33,241 bases of DNA from Desulfobacteraceae bacterium (GCA_016744295.1 JADGEQ010000060.1:1-33241); one strand, 5' to 3'. Counted from the stretch's first letter, positions 24,355-32,967 are shown. A program made the numbers and translations. The notes: generated by a model not told the origin, from the letters alone.

Positions 24355-25284
24355 ATGATTCGTCTGATGATAATTGGTTTGATATCCGGTTTTTTCTTCA
24401 GTACTACTTTTGTGCTGAACCGGGTGATGAGTCTTGGGGGAGGGCATTGGTTCTGGTCAGGGGCTCTGCGCTATGGGTATATGCTTGTCTTTTTGGGAAT
24501 AGGAATTGGCGCCATCAAAGGCAAACCTTTTTTTTTAGCCATGTTAAAAGAGCTGTATCTGAATGGATTCTTTTGGATAATTTCCGGCAGCATTGGTTTT
24601 GGTGCTTTCTATGCATTGATCTGTTTTAGCGCAGACCATTCCCCGGGCTGGGTAGTTGCCACAACCTGGCAGCTGACCATAATTGCCTCCCTTTTTGTGC
24701 TCCAGGGGTTTGGCCGACGATTTCCCAAAAAAATATGGATCTGGGCCCTGCTTCTCTTTGGGGGGGTCTGTCTGGTGAACCTGAGTTATTTTGAAATAAA
24801 TCACATCAAACCGCTGTTAATGGGTGCAATCCCGGTTGTTATGGCCGCTTTTTGCTATCCTTTGGGCAACCAATTGGTCTGGGAGGCCGGGACCGGCAGG
24901 AGAGGGCTGCCTAAAATAGACAGCTATCTTTTAGACAATCCCTTTGCCAAGGTCTTTCTCTTGTCCGCCGGAAGTATCCCTTTTTGGGTGATACTCTATT
25001 TGTTAACAGACCCGGGACAACCGTCGCCGGGACAATGGGCGAATACCGCCCTTGTGGCCATGCTGTCGGGAGTGGTTGCAACCTCCCTGTTTTTATATGC
25101 AAGGGGAAAAGCCGACACACCGGCAAAGTTGGCAGCAGTGGATGCCACCCAATGCAGCGAAGTGGTGTTTGCCCTGGCCGGGGAGGTTATCTTTCTGGGT
25201 GCGGGACTTCCCAATGGCGTGGGTGTCGCAGGGATTATTATCACAGGATTGGGATTAACTGCCTTTGCCCGTTCCTCAAAATGA
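24355..25284 (+). CDS. DMT-superfamily multidrug/metabolite exporter (EmrE-like, PF13536 type)
   Basis: This inner-membrane transporter has 309 residues and about ten membrane helices. The N-terminus MIRLMIIGLISGFFFSTTFV followed by LNRVMSLGGGHWFWSGALRY matches the putative multidrug resistance efflux branch (PF13536) of the drug/metabolite superfamily. In the second half, FCYPLGNQLVWEAGTGRRGL and AVDATQCSEVVFALAGEVIF followed by GLPNGVGVAGIIITGLGL are typical of that branch. AAAGGCCGGT precedes the ATG. It is monocistronic: a terminator lies before it and a convergent gene follows. Cargo is unknown. Confidence 0.85.
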   Translation: MIRLMIIGLISGFFFSTTFVLNRVMSLGGGHWFWSGALRYGYMLVFLGIGIGAIKGKPFFLAMLKELYLNGFFWIISGSIGFGAFYALICFSADHSPGWVVATTWQLTIIASLFVLQGFGRRFPKKIWIWALLLFGGVCLVNLSYFEINHIKPLLMGAIPVVMAAFCYPLGNQLVWEAGTGRRGLPKIDSYLLDNPFAKVFLLSAGSIPFWVILYLLTDPGQPSPGQWANTALVAMLSGVVATSLFLYARGKADTPAKLAAVDATQCSEVVFALAGEVIFLGAGLPNGVGVAGIIITGLGLTAFARSSK

Positions 25285-25296
25285 TTGCATTTTTGA

Positions 25297-25383
25297 CCTG
25301 GGATTTTCCACTCTTGCAACGCCTGCCATGGACAACACAAATCAAATACTTTGATGATTGTCAATAATCAAGTAAGGTCCCCC
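25297..25383. repeat. Imperfect direct repeat, copy A (overlaps the 3' end of the PEP-CTERM gene)
   Basis: This roughly 87-base stretch aligns along its length with 26215-26302 in the same orientation. The best-conserved block is the 20-base TGATGATTG region with its flanks (AAATCAAAT..TTTGATGATTG..CAATAAT..AAGTAAG..). The inner ATCAAA-N3-TTTGAT is an inverted repeat that can form a hairpin. The edge carries CCCCC followed by four closely spaced GATC. It resembles a short mobile or REP-type repeat end. It contains the stop codon of the minus-strand PEP-CTERM gene. Confidence 0.7.
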
Positions 25384-26102
25384 GATCGCGATCTCCGATC
25401 TTTCGATCTACTAACTTCGGCAAGACCTAAAAGGCCGAGACTAAAGAGCAACATGGTGGACGGCTCCGGGACCGTCGAAGCTGTTGCTGTTATGATGTCA
25501 TCCACTGTATAGCTAAAATAACCAAACGGTGAAAAAATGTCAGCCTGGGTAAAGGTGTTTTGGTCATCAATTATGCCTATAAAATATGCATTGTATCCAA
25601 AATCTGTGGTTATGGAGGCATCTCCATCCATAAAAAACAAAGAGCTGTCCACCTCTATACCTAAATTATAATCCCAAAGGTTCTCTGCTGTAATAAAATA
25701 CATGCCGATGGCATTAACCGGTTCAAATGAAAGGGAGGGGGGGGACCATGCATCATTATTGATCATGTAATTATTACCCGAGTAAGTTGAACCGAGAGCG
25801 CCCCACGGTGAAGTGAAAGCAACGTTATAAAAAATGTCCACCCCCAAATTAATATCATTTCCATACCTATCTGTTCCCAAATTATAGGTAAATGTAATGT
25901 TTTCAAGAGTATCTCCGCTGGAGATGGTTTTATTCCAGTGGGTGGGGCTGTCAAAATTCAGGACAGAAGAGGTTCCTCCGGGCAATGCACTCATAAACAA
26001 AGTGTAATCTGTATAGCCAACCGGGGTTGCAAAAACTGGAGATGAGCATAAGAATAATAATATTGTGCATATGAACAAATTCCTTCTTGCTAAAAATTTC
26101 AT
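25368..26102 (-). CDS. PEP-CTERM sorting-domain secreted protein
   Basis: This exported protein is anchored and processed by an exosortase encoded elsewhere. Its 244 residues start with a Sec signal peptide (NLFICTILLFLCSSPVFATP), preceded by an AGGAGG ribosome site. The middle is a beta-rich, Asn/Thr/Asp-rich region with few Lys/Arg, as usual for such surface proteins; it has no recognised enzyme motif. The C-terminus has VPEPSTMLLFSLGLLGLA at 211-228 (PEP motif and membrane helix) followed by the basic tail SRSKDRRSRSGDLT. A run of eight C in the coding strand (25737-25744) could allow slippage. The last residues and stop lie inside a direct repeat. Confidence 0.85.
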   Translation of the reverse strand: MKFLARRNLFICTILLFLCSSPVFATPVGYTDYTLFMSALPGGTSSVLNFDSPTHWNKTISSGDTLENITFTYNLGTDRYGNDINLGVDIFYNVAFTSPWGALGSTYSGNNYMINNDAWSPPSLSFEPVNAIGMYFITAENLWDYNLGIEVDSSLFFMDGDASITTDFGYNAYFIGIIDDQNTFTQADIFSPFGYFSYTVDDIITATASTVPEPSTMLLFSLGLLGLAEVSRSKDRRSRSGDLT

Positions 26103-26214
26103 TTTCCATCCTCCTGTTTAGTATTTTAAAAAAGTGTCACGATTTATTTTGTTATCTGCTAAATTCGGGGAACATCTTACTTATCTTTTTTCTTTGGTCC
26201 TGGTTTTTGGAAAA

Positions 26215-26302
26215 CCTGGGGCTATCAACCTTGCTGCGCATGCCATGGGTAACGCAAATCAAATGTTTTGATGATTGGCAATAATGAAGTAAGATGTCCC
26301 CC
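26215..26302. repeat. Imperfect direct repeat, copy B
   Basis: This is the second copy of the element at 25297-25383, about 918 bases away in the same orientation, upstream of the PEP-CTERM gene. It again contains an ATCAAA-N3-TTTGAT inverted repeat, AAGTAAGATG and CCCCC followed by GATC sites. Outside the repeat the flanks diverge. No transposase lies between or beside the copies. Confidence 0.7.
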
Positions 26303-26354
26303 AGATCTCCCAGATATTAGCCGATCTAAGGCATTGTAGTCATTTCCTTCAATT

Positions 26355-26765
26355 TTAAGGTACTATTTCAAATTTTAAGGCATCGATATAAATTCCATAA
26401 TGCACCTCGTTCAATTTTACCTTTAAACCAGTGTCACAATCCCATGAGATTGTGCCTTTGCTACCAAAGGATTTTTTTTCATCACCGTCTTGCATAAAAA
26501 TAGAACTCACTGCATGATAATTTCCATAGCTGTTTGCTTTTAATTCTATCAAATTAATAACACCATCCTTTGGCCATATAACACTTCCAAGAATTTTGCC
26601 TCCCATTCCGCCTAAAACTTCAATATTGCTTGCAGAATGGATAATTCTCAGACTCTCAATCACATCCCCACCCCAGAATTCCACGCTTTTTTCAGCAATA
26701 TCTGCTTTTACTATTCTTTTTTCTGTACTGCCGCCATCCCCACCAAATTTAAAAATTTTCCCCAT
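26355..26765 (-). CDS. Jacalin-like lectin-fold protein (tentative)
   Basis: The 136-residue product has no signal peptide and no membrane helix. It starts MGKIFKFGGDGGSTEKRIVK and has WGGDVIESLRIIHS, then VLGGMGGKILGSVIWPKDGV and NLIELKANSYGN. The repeated GGxGG turns, the beta-rich three-part layout and the terminal YIDALKFEIV fit a jacalin-like beta-prism domain that binds carbohydrate. AAAAAGGAG lies 8 bases before the ATG. It is downstream of the hybrid kinase on the same strand and upstream of the PEP-CTERM gene. The fold assignment is by eye; function is unproven. Confidence 0.6.
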   Translation of the reverse strand: MGKIFKFGGDGGSTEKRIVKADIAEKSVEFWGGDVIESLRIIHSASNIEVLGGMGGKILGSVIWPKDGVINLIELKANSYGNYHAVSSIFMQDGDEKKSFGSKGTISWDCDTGLKVKLNEVHYGIYIDALKFEIVP

Positions 26766-27038
26766 CTTTTTTCTCCTTTTTGTTGAAATTGAGCCGTTAA
26801 TTTTACAATCTAAGGTTTTGGTTCTGCCATGGCATTCTTCTCATTTACTGTAACTGCAAAAGAGCAAACAAAGTCAAGGAACTTGATTGTTAAAGATTGT
26901 TAAAGTTAGGTCAAGCATCTGGAATGAAGGAAAAAAGCATAAGCAGGCTTATATATATTTTACGGCTTAGTTGTTTGTGATACGTTTGTGAGTGGCTTTT
27001 CTCAGGCAGTATCAGAGGGTAAAGAACCAGATTAGGGG

Positions 27039-30000
27039 TTAGCGTCTGGCAAGCCTGAGTTTAACCAGGGCGGTTTCAAGATGATCACGATAGGGTGAAG
27101 AGTTATTGCAGAAGGTAAGGACGAAATCGGCCGTGGCCAGGACCAATTTCCAGCGGGGTCGTTTCGGCAGAGTCTCAATGTCGAGATATTTGTCCAGGGT
27201 CTGGGTGCGCTCCCAGCCGTCCTGATTGGTATATACATTCCACAAACCGGACTGCCGGGCCAGGTCGGATTTTTGTGTATGGGTAGTCTTAATCCAGTAA
27301 TCAATGCTGAGACTCATCACCAGGACAGCCAGCTGGTTGCGGGTTTCCTGCTTTTTCGGAGAAAGAAGGGTTCTGCTCACCGCCTCCAGGGCTGTATCGA
27401 TGGCCTTAATTTCCTGTTGAACGGTTGGTGCCTGTTGAGCCACCTTGGGCAGCGTGGCGCTCAAGGTCTCTTCCAGTGATCGTAAGCGGTCCTGATTTTT
27501 GTTCAGTTCGGTGATCAGGGTCAAGGTTGGCACGGTTACCAGTGAATTTGATTCTGTGTTAAAAGAATGAGCAGAGTTGCGAATCAGAAAGACGCTGAGG
27601 TATTCGTCTTCAAGTTTCAATGTGGTGATCAAGATATTGGCGGACACGGTTGTTTCATCGACTCCTCGGAAAATCACATCTTGAACGGATACATTAACGG
27701 AACCGGATTTTCTGTTGTTCAGGAGCGGGCGTAGGGCCTGTGTTGCCTCAGGGCTGAATATTGACCAGACCGGACGGCCAAGCAAAACCCTTGGCGAATA
27801 ACCAAGCATTTCCAGACATGCCCGGTTGCTGAAAGTAATCTCCTGGCTTTCATTCACGGCAAATACGGCATCGTCCACGGTGTCGAGCAGTTCGGAGAGA
27901 TGGCGTTGCATGATCAGCAGTTGGTGCTCGGTTTCCTGGCGAAGGGTCAGTTCCTTTTTGAGACGGACATTTTCAGCCAGGATTTGAAAAGCCTCTTTCA
28001 GCTGCAGTTGAGCATTGACCCGTGATAGCAGTTCCTCCCGGGAAAAAGGCTTGGTCAGATAATCGTTGGCACCGGTCTCAAATCCCTTGACCAGGTCTGA
28101 CAACCGGTTCCTGGCCGTAAGCATGACAACCGGCAGATCCGAGGCGGTATAATGTTCTCTGAGTTTTTGGCAGACCTCGTAACCGGTCATGCCGGGCATC
28201 ATGATGTCGAGCAGCACCAGGTCTGGTTTTTCATTGGAATTTATAATTTCCAGGGCTTGGGGTCCACCAGTCGCAGTCCGTACTCCATGTCCTGCCACCA
28301 TGAGATGATTGATGGCCACCTGAAGATTGACGGGATCATCGTCAACTACGAGTACGGAATATCCACTTTGGCCGTTACCCTGAAGGGGGCTTTCGACAGT
28401 AAGGGATAGTGCGGGTTGAGGATTATCACGGAAAGCGGGATCGTTCATGATCTTGGTAAGAAGCGGTGTGGCGGGGTTCATATCTGTTTCGGCAATGGGA
28501 AGGGTGAAAAAAAAAGTTGTTCCCTGATTGATGTTCGTTTCCACCCGGATATCACCGCCATGCAGTTCCACAAGGTGTTTGGTAATGGGCAGCCCCAGTC
28601 CGGTGCCGCCGAATTTTCTGGCAGCATTTGAATCCACCTGTTCAAAGGAGAAAAAAATATCATCCAGTTTGTTCGTTGGAATGCCGATGCCGGTATCGAT
28701 AATGGCCACCTCAATTTGCGTATTCCCGGCTGTTGCCGATATTGTGACACTGCCCTGCTCGGTGAACTTTATAGCGTTGCCGATGAGGTTATATAAAATC
28801 TGCTGCAGCCGGTTTTCATCGCCCAAAGCCGGTGGAATCTGATCCGGTATTGCATTAGTAAGAGACAGCTCCTTAGCGCCGGCCAGGGGAGTCAGTACCA
28901 TTAACACGACATCAACCAGAGTTCCCAGGTCTACTGCCTCGGAATTGAGAGCCAGGTCTTTGTTTTTCAGGCGGGAAAAGTCGAGCAGGTCGTTTACCAG
29001 AGCGGCCAGTCGCCTGCCGCTGGACACAACCATGGTCAAATTGTTTTTTGCCAGCCCGGGCATCTTGCCGGCAGCCCCGGCCAGCATGGATTCAGCAATC
29101 CCGATAATTCCGGAAAGGGGGGTCCGCAGCTCATGGGAGGTGTTGGCCAGAAACTCATCCTTGATCCTGTCCATCCGCTCAAGGGCAATATTTTTTTGTT
29201 CCAGTTCATTGGAGAGTTTTTTAATCCCTTTAAAGGCGTCGGCAAACCGGGAGGATAAAACATAGGACTGGGAAAAGATCAGGCAGAAAACCCCAAAGGG
29301 CGTCAGGTCAATTGTGTGTAGAAGCTGATTGGCATTGAGGATATCAATGATGGCGGTAAATGCGACCATTGCAATTCCTGCCAGGACAATCCAGGCACCT
29401 TTTTTGTTATGCCAGAGTGCTCTTGCCAGTATATAGAGCATAAAACCGAAGTTTAAAAGAATGGCAACCTGGTTTGGCATCGCCAAATAGCTTGCAGTTC
29501 GGGCAGGCACGATAAGGGTGATCAGACTGAAGACAGTTCCGAGGCCAAGGGGGATGTATATGAGTTTGATATATTTTTGTCGGCTGAAAATTGAAGATAC
29601 AAATAAGAGCATCATTGGCGGGGAGATCATCGCTGTCAGTAGTTCTATTTTATACACAAGCCCCCAGGGAATATTAGGCAATACCAGGGTGAGATAATAA
29701 TTTCCGGACACAAGAATCCTGACGGCAAAACCCAGGGTAAAGGCGGCAAAAAAGAAGGAAGAAGGATCCTCTTTCCTCAGGGAGAAGAGGCCGAAATGAT
29801 AGACGCTCATGATCAAAAGGCTGCCGAACAACAGCAGATCAAAAATCCACTGCAGATTGTGTCGGGTTTGTATCTGCCCGGCAAGTCCAAAGAGAATGGG
29901 GCTCCAGACCCCGCCCTTGCGGTGATTATAGTTTGCAACCTGGAGGATAATGTCCAGGATAGGACCTTTCTCGTGAAAATACTTTTCCTGGAGCAAAAAC

Positions 30001-30464
30001 TGGGGAGTGACGGTTTCAGGGGTTTTTCCCACAACACCGTTGCACGCAACTGGTTTGCCATTTATCCAGAGCTTGTAGGCAGTCGCTTGATTCAGGATGC
30101 GCACGGCCTTGAGGGATTCGTTTGGGGGAATCCTCACTTTCAACCGAAAAGTAGCAAACCCATCGCCAACAAGGGGTTTTCCATCCACCGGGTATTTGTT
30201 CCAGCATCCGGGAATAGTGAAAAAACCAGTAGGGGCAGGTTGGTCGGCAGATGCAAAATCATCCGGGCCGAGCAGTTGCTGCCAGTAAAAGGCCCACTCC
30301 CCGTTCAGATTCAGATTGCCATCCTGCGTAAGATCCCATGATGCAAGATCTAAAACACCGTTAACAGCCAAGGGGGCCTGACGGGTATTCTGTTGCGCGC
30401 ATCCTGCTAAAATTAAAAGAAAAACAACGATTAACAATCCATGATAATGCTGTTTTATTTTCAT
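27039..30464 (-). CDS. Hybrid sensor histidine kinase/response regulator with 7TMR-DISM-type sensor and unidentified C-terminal domain
   Basis: A 1141-residue multidomain signalling protein. The N-terminus is a lipoprotein-type signal (LLILAGC, lipidated C22), followed by an extracytoplasmic jelly-roll, galactose-binding-like domain (about 40-195), then about seven membrane helices (205-405), the 7TMR-DISM layout. HisKA has H444 in NTSHELRTPLSG. HATPase motifs are NLIGNAIKFTE, IIDTGIGIP and GGTGLGLPITKHLVE. A receiver follows (about 702-825; phospho-acceptor D753 in LLDIMMPG, K805 in LTKPF), then a PAS domain (about 852-975). The final approximately 150 residues have a coiled coil and a basic, Trp-containing region (KRPRWKLVLATADFVLTF) that I do not recognise. 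The kinase is on its own; its partner and ligand (probably a sugar) are unknown. Confidence 0.92.
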   Translation of the reverse strand: MKIKQHYHGLLIVVFLLILAGCAQQNTRQAPLAVNGVLDLASWDLTQDGNLNLNGEWAFYWQQLLGPDDFASADQPAPTGFFTIPGCWNKYPVDGKPLVGDGFATFRLKVRIPPNESLKAVRILNQATAYKLWINGKPVACNGVVGKTPETVTPQFLLQEKYFHEKGPILDIILQVANYNHRKGGVWSPILFGLAGQIQTRHNLQWIFDLLLFGSLLIMSVYHFGLFSLRKEDPSSFFFAAFTLGFAVRILVSGNYYLTLVLPNIPWGLVYKIELLTAMISPPMMLLFVSSIFSRQKYIKLIYIPLGLGTVFSLITLIVPARTASYLAMPNQVAILLNFGFMLYILARALWHNKKGAWIVLAGIAMVAFTAIIDILNANQLLHTIDLTPFGVFCLIFSQSYVLSSRFADAFKGIKKLSNELEQKNIALERMDRIKDEFLANTSHELRTPLSGIIGIAESMLAGAAGKMPGLAKNNLTMVVSSGRRLAALVNDLLDFSRLKNKDLALNSEAVDLGTLVDVVLMVLTPLAGAKELSLTNAIPDQIPPALGDENRLQQILYNLIGNAIKFTEQGSVTISATAGNTQIEVAIIDTGIGIPTNKLDDIFFSFEQVDSNAARKFGGTGLGLPITKHLVELHGGDIRVETNINQGTTFFFTLPIAETDMNPATPLLTKIMNDPAFRDNPQPALSLTVESPLQGNGQSGYSVLVVDDDPVNLQVAINHLMVAGHGVRTATGGPQALEIINSNEKPDLVLLDIMMPGMTGYEVCQKLREHYTASDLPVVMLTARNRLSDLVKGFETGANDYLTKPFSREELLSRVNAQLQLKEAFQILAENVRLKKELTLRQETEHQLLIMQRHLSELLDTVDDAVFAVNESQEITFSNRACLEMLGYSPRVLLGRPVWSIFSPEATQALRPLLNNRKSGSVNVSVQDVIFRGVDETTVSANILITTLKLEDEYLSVFLIRNSAHSFNTESNSLVTVPTLTLITELNKNQDRLRSLEETLSATLPKVAQQAPTVQQEIKAIDTALEAVSRTLLSPKKQETRNQLAVLVMSLSIDYWIKTTHTQKSDLARQSGLWNVYTNQDGWERTQTLDKYLDIETLPKRPRWKLVLATADFVLTFCNNSSPYRDHLETALVKLRLARR

Positions 30465-30705
30465 AATGCTACGATAGGAAATTCGTAATTCTGTGTCAAC
30501 AATAGAAGATCATAATTATTTTTTAATTTTGGAGTAGGTCAGCAGTTCTAAAAACTTTTGATCGCTAAAGGTTAATGAGGTAAAGAGGATGTTGAACACT
30601 TTTATCAAAAAGCTTAAACGCACAGGTAGCATTTTTCCGGATAAGTGCTTATTCATATACAAGGATCGTAAATCTATCTTCCTATCATCTGTAAAGGAGA
30701 ATTCT

Positions 30706-31611
30706 ATGAAACAACATACTCAACAGGCAATTATGGCAGCTTTTGTAGCGGATGCACTGGCATTGGGCGTTCACTGGGTTTATAGAACATCTGATATTGA
30801 CGAAAAATATGGTCGCCTTGAATTCATGGTGGCACCGGAGATTGCCAAATGGCATCGTGGCAAAGAAAAAGGTGCCTTTACCCACTATGGCGACCAGAGT
30901 TTTTTGCTGCTTAAATCCCTTTCCCAGGCAAATCGCTTTGACTCGGAGCTGTTTGCACAAAATTGGCAGGATTTTTTTAAAAATTATTCCGGACATATGG
31001 ATCAGGCCACACGGGAAACCCTGGCCAATTTTTCAGCGGGGATGGCGCCGGACAAGGCAGGCTCTCAATCTTCGGATCTTGGGGGTGCATCCCGCATGGT
31101 TCCCCTGGCGGCCTGGTATCATGATCAGCCGGATGCGTTTATCGCGGCCTGTCGGGAGCAGACCCGTATGACCCACACCCATCCCCGGGTGGCTGCCTGT
31201 TCAGAACTGTTTGCCAGGGCCTATATTTTTGTCCTGGCTGGGAAAACTCCCATTGATGCCATCCTTACAGCAATTAATGCAATGGGTGCAATGGAGGGTG
31301 TTCCAGATATAAAAGAGGCCGTGGAAAAGGGAATTGAAAGCAAAAGTCAGGACACAAGGATTGCTATTGCGAAGTTTGGCCAGATGTGCGACGTGGATGC
31401 CGCCCTTCCCGGTACCATTCACTTGATTGCTAAATATGAAGAGAATCTAAAACAGGCCCTGGTGGAAAATATCATGGCAGGCGGGGATAGCGCTGCAAGG
31501 GGGATGCTTGCAGGATTTATTCTGGGTGCTCACAGCGCCCCGGATGCCATTCCCGATGAATGGTTGAAGGACATGGTCCACACCCATGAAATCCTTGAAT
31601 TGCTCGGATAG
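30706..31611 (+). CDS. ADP-ribosylglycohydrolase-like (ARH/DraG, PF03747) family protein
   Basis: This 301-residue protein has the helical ARH/DraG fold signature. MAAFVADALALGVHWVYRTS matches the N-terminal GxxxGDALG element, MTHTHPRVAACSELFA matches the conserved SxxTHxHP region, and GGDSAARGMLAGFILGAHSA matches the C-terminal GGD loop. Two metal-ligand positions differ from active ARHs: YGDQ (61-64) replaces the N-terminal TDDT, and GGDSAARG (259-266) replaces GGDTDT. That resembles J1-crystallin/SelJ-type relatives, so ADP-ribose hydrolysis is uncertain. AAAGGAG at about 30693-30699 sets the start at 30706; the frame is open back to 30589 but has no better ribosome site. Confidence 0.85.
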   Translation: MKQHTQQAIMAAFVADALALGVHWVYRTSDIDEKYGRLEFMVAPEIAKWHRGKEKGAFTHYGDQSFLLLKSLSQANRFDSELFAQNWQDFFKNYSGHMDQATRETLANFSAGMAPDKAGSQSSDLGGASRMVPLAAWYHDQPDAFIAACREQTRMTHTHPRVAACSELFARAYIFVLAGKTPIDAILTAINAMGAMEGVPDIKEAVEKGIESKSQDTRIAIAKFGQMCDVDAALPGTIHLIAKYEENLKQALVENIMAGGDSAARGMLAGFILGAHSAPDAIPDEWLKDMVHTHEILELLG

Positions 31612-31669
31612 CGTCAACCCTTTCCAATTTCCTTGGCGTAACCGGTATTCTTAATACAATTATGGGATT

Positions 31670-31685
31670 GGTGGTATTTGCCACC
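31670..31685 (+). terminator. Weak terminator-like hairpin
   Basis: GGTGG (31670-31674) pairs with CCACC (31681-31685) around a 6-base loop, and a T-rich stretch (TAATTTTTTT) begins about ten bases later. It lies 59 bases after the preceding stop. The stem is short and the T-run displaced, so termination would be inefficient. Confidence 0.3.
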
Positions 31686-31799
31686 TCCTCAAAATAATTT
31701 TTTTGCACGGAATTTGTATGCTATCTTTTTTTTTTTGAAAATGCTAAGGAAAGACAGCTTTTTTATGTGTTCGTATATTAAAACTAAACTGGGAGGGAA

Positions 31800-32924
31800 A
31801 TGAAAATGAATTCATTCGGTAAATTGTGTGCTGTATCCATCATGGGTGTTTTTTTATTTGCGGGTTCAGGGTTTGCGAGCGATACGATTAAAATCGGTGT
31901 TGCCGGTGCCCACAGTGGTGATCTGGCCTCATACGGTCTTCCCACGGTAAAGGCTGCTGAGCTTGTTGTCAAAGAAGTGAATGCAAAGGGGGGTATCCTC
32001 GGAAAACAGATTGAACTTCTTATCGAAGATGACGTCTGCAAGCCGGAAGTTGCAACCAACACTGCAACCAAGCTGGTATCTGAAGGTGCCCAGGTTGTTT
32101 TGGGCCATATCTGCAGCGGCGCAACAAAGGCTGCTTTGGGAATCTATAAAGATTCCGGTGTCATTGTCATGTCCCCTTCTGCTACGAACCCGGGTCTGAC
32201 CCAGAGCGGAGATTATCCCAATTTCTACAGAACAATTGCCTCGGATGATGCCCAGGCAAAGCTGGATGTGGATTTTGCTATTGATGTCCTCAAGGTGAAA
32301 AGAGTTGCTGTTATCCATGATAAGGGCGATTATGGAAAAGGGTTTGCCGAGTTTGCAAAAAAATTCGTTGAAGACGATGGCCGGGCAGAGGTCCTTCTTT
32401 TTGAAGGGGTTACACCTGGGGCGGTTGATTACTCCGCCGTTGTTCAGAAGATCAAAAGAGCAAAGGTTGACGCCGTTATCTTTGGCGGATATCATCCTGA
32501 AGCCTCTAAAATTGTAAGCCAGATGCGCAAAAAACGGTTGAAAGCCTATTTTATCTCAGATGATGGTGTAAAAGATGACACCTTCATCAAGGTTGCCGGA
32601 AAATATGCAGAAGGCGTATATGCTTCAGGCCCCATGGATACGTCTGCGAATGCATTGAATATAAAAGCGGTTAAAGACCATAAAGAAGCCTATAAAACAG
32701 ATCATGGCGCATTCTATATCAATGCCTATTCTGCAATGCTTGCATTGATTAATGCCATTGAAAAAACAGGTTCTACTGATTATGCGGCATTGACAAAAAC
32801 ACTTCAGTCCGAGTATGTTGAAACCCCCATTGGAAGCATTTCCTTTGACAAAAGAGGGGATGCAATCGGAGCAGGGTTCTCTGTTTACCAGGTTAAAGAT
32901 GGCGTGTATGTAGAATTAAAGTAA
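31800..32924 (+). CDS. livK: Branched-chain amino acid-type ABC transporter substrate-binding protein
   Basis: This is the periplasmic type I binding protein of a Liv-type ABC importer. The 374-residue product has a Sec signal peptide ending near GSGFAS and then DTIKIGVAGAHSGDLASYGL, the standard start of the mature LivJ/LivK fold. Later family features include GGILGKQIELLIEDD, VLGHICSGATKAALGIYKDS, VIVMSPSATNPGLTQ and DAVIFGGYHPEASKIVSQMR. GGGAGG at 31791-31796 could serve the ATG at 31800 or that at 31806. A strong hairpin separates it from a LivH permease. Branched-chain amino acids are the usual ligands, but related proteins bind aromatic acids or amides. Confidence 0.93.
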   Translation: MKMNSFGKLCAVSIMGVFLFAGSGFASDTIKIGVAGAHSGDLASYGLPTVKAAELVVKEVNAKGGILGKQIELLIEDDVCKPEVATNTATKLVSEGAQVVLGHICSGATKAALGIYKDSGVIVMSPSATNPGLTQSGDYPNFYRTIASDDAQAKLDVDFAIDVLKVKRVAVIHDKGDYGKGFAEFAKKFVEDDGRAEVLLFEGVTPGAVDYSAVVQKIKRAKVDAVIFGGYHPEASKIVSQMRKKRLKAYFISDDGVKDDTFIKVAGKYAEGVYASGPMDTSANALNIKAVKDHKEAYKTDHGAFYINAYSAMLALINAIEKTGSTDYAALTKTLQSEYVETPIGSISFDKRGDAIGAGFSVYQVKDGVYVELK

Positions 32925-32937
32925 GTCGTCAATTTCC

Positions 32938-32967
32938 AAGGCCGGGGACAATTATGTCCCCGGCCTT
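32938..32967 (+). other. Strong intercistronic hairpin between binding protein and permease genes
   Basis: AAGGCCGGGGAC (32938-32949) pairs perfectly over 12 bases with GTCCCCGGCCTT (32956-32967) around a 6-base loop. Only TTAG follows, so it probably acts as a partial terminator and 3' stabiliser that keeps binding-protein mRNA more abundant than permease mRNA. Confidence 0.75.

Noticed and set aside
26234..26284. Short peptide-like frame ending MPWVTQIKCFDDWQ, echoed at 25321-25367
   Set aside because: Similarity comes from the direct repeats themselves; there is no start site or complete gene, so it is treated as repeat DNA.
26885..26904. Two tandem copies of GATTGTTAAA
   Set aside because: Only two 10-base units in AT-rich intergenic DNA; not enough for an iteron or array.
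30589..30705. Upstream extension of the ADP-ribosylglycohydrolase-like gene
   Set aside because: The family fold begins at the ATG at 30706, which has an AAAGGAG site; the extra 39 residues are lysine-rich with no family match.
31703..31718. Near sigma-54 promoter (TTGCACG-N4-TTGTA) before the Liv binding-protein gene
   Set aside because: The invariant GG reads TG and the invariant GC reads GT, so both core elements are broken.
31929..32495. Minus-strand open frame of 188 codons opposite the Liv binding protein
   Set aside because: Shadow of a strongly supported gene; no recognisable domain.
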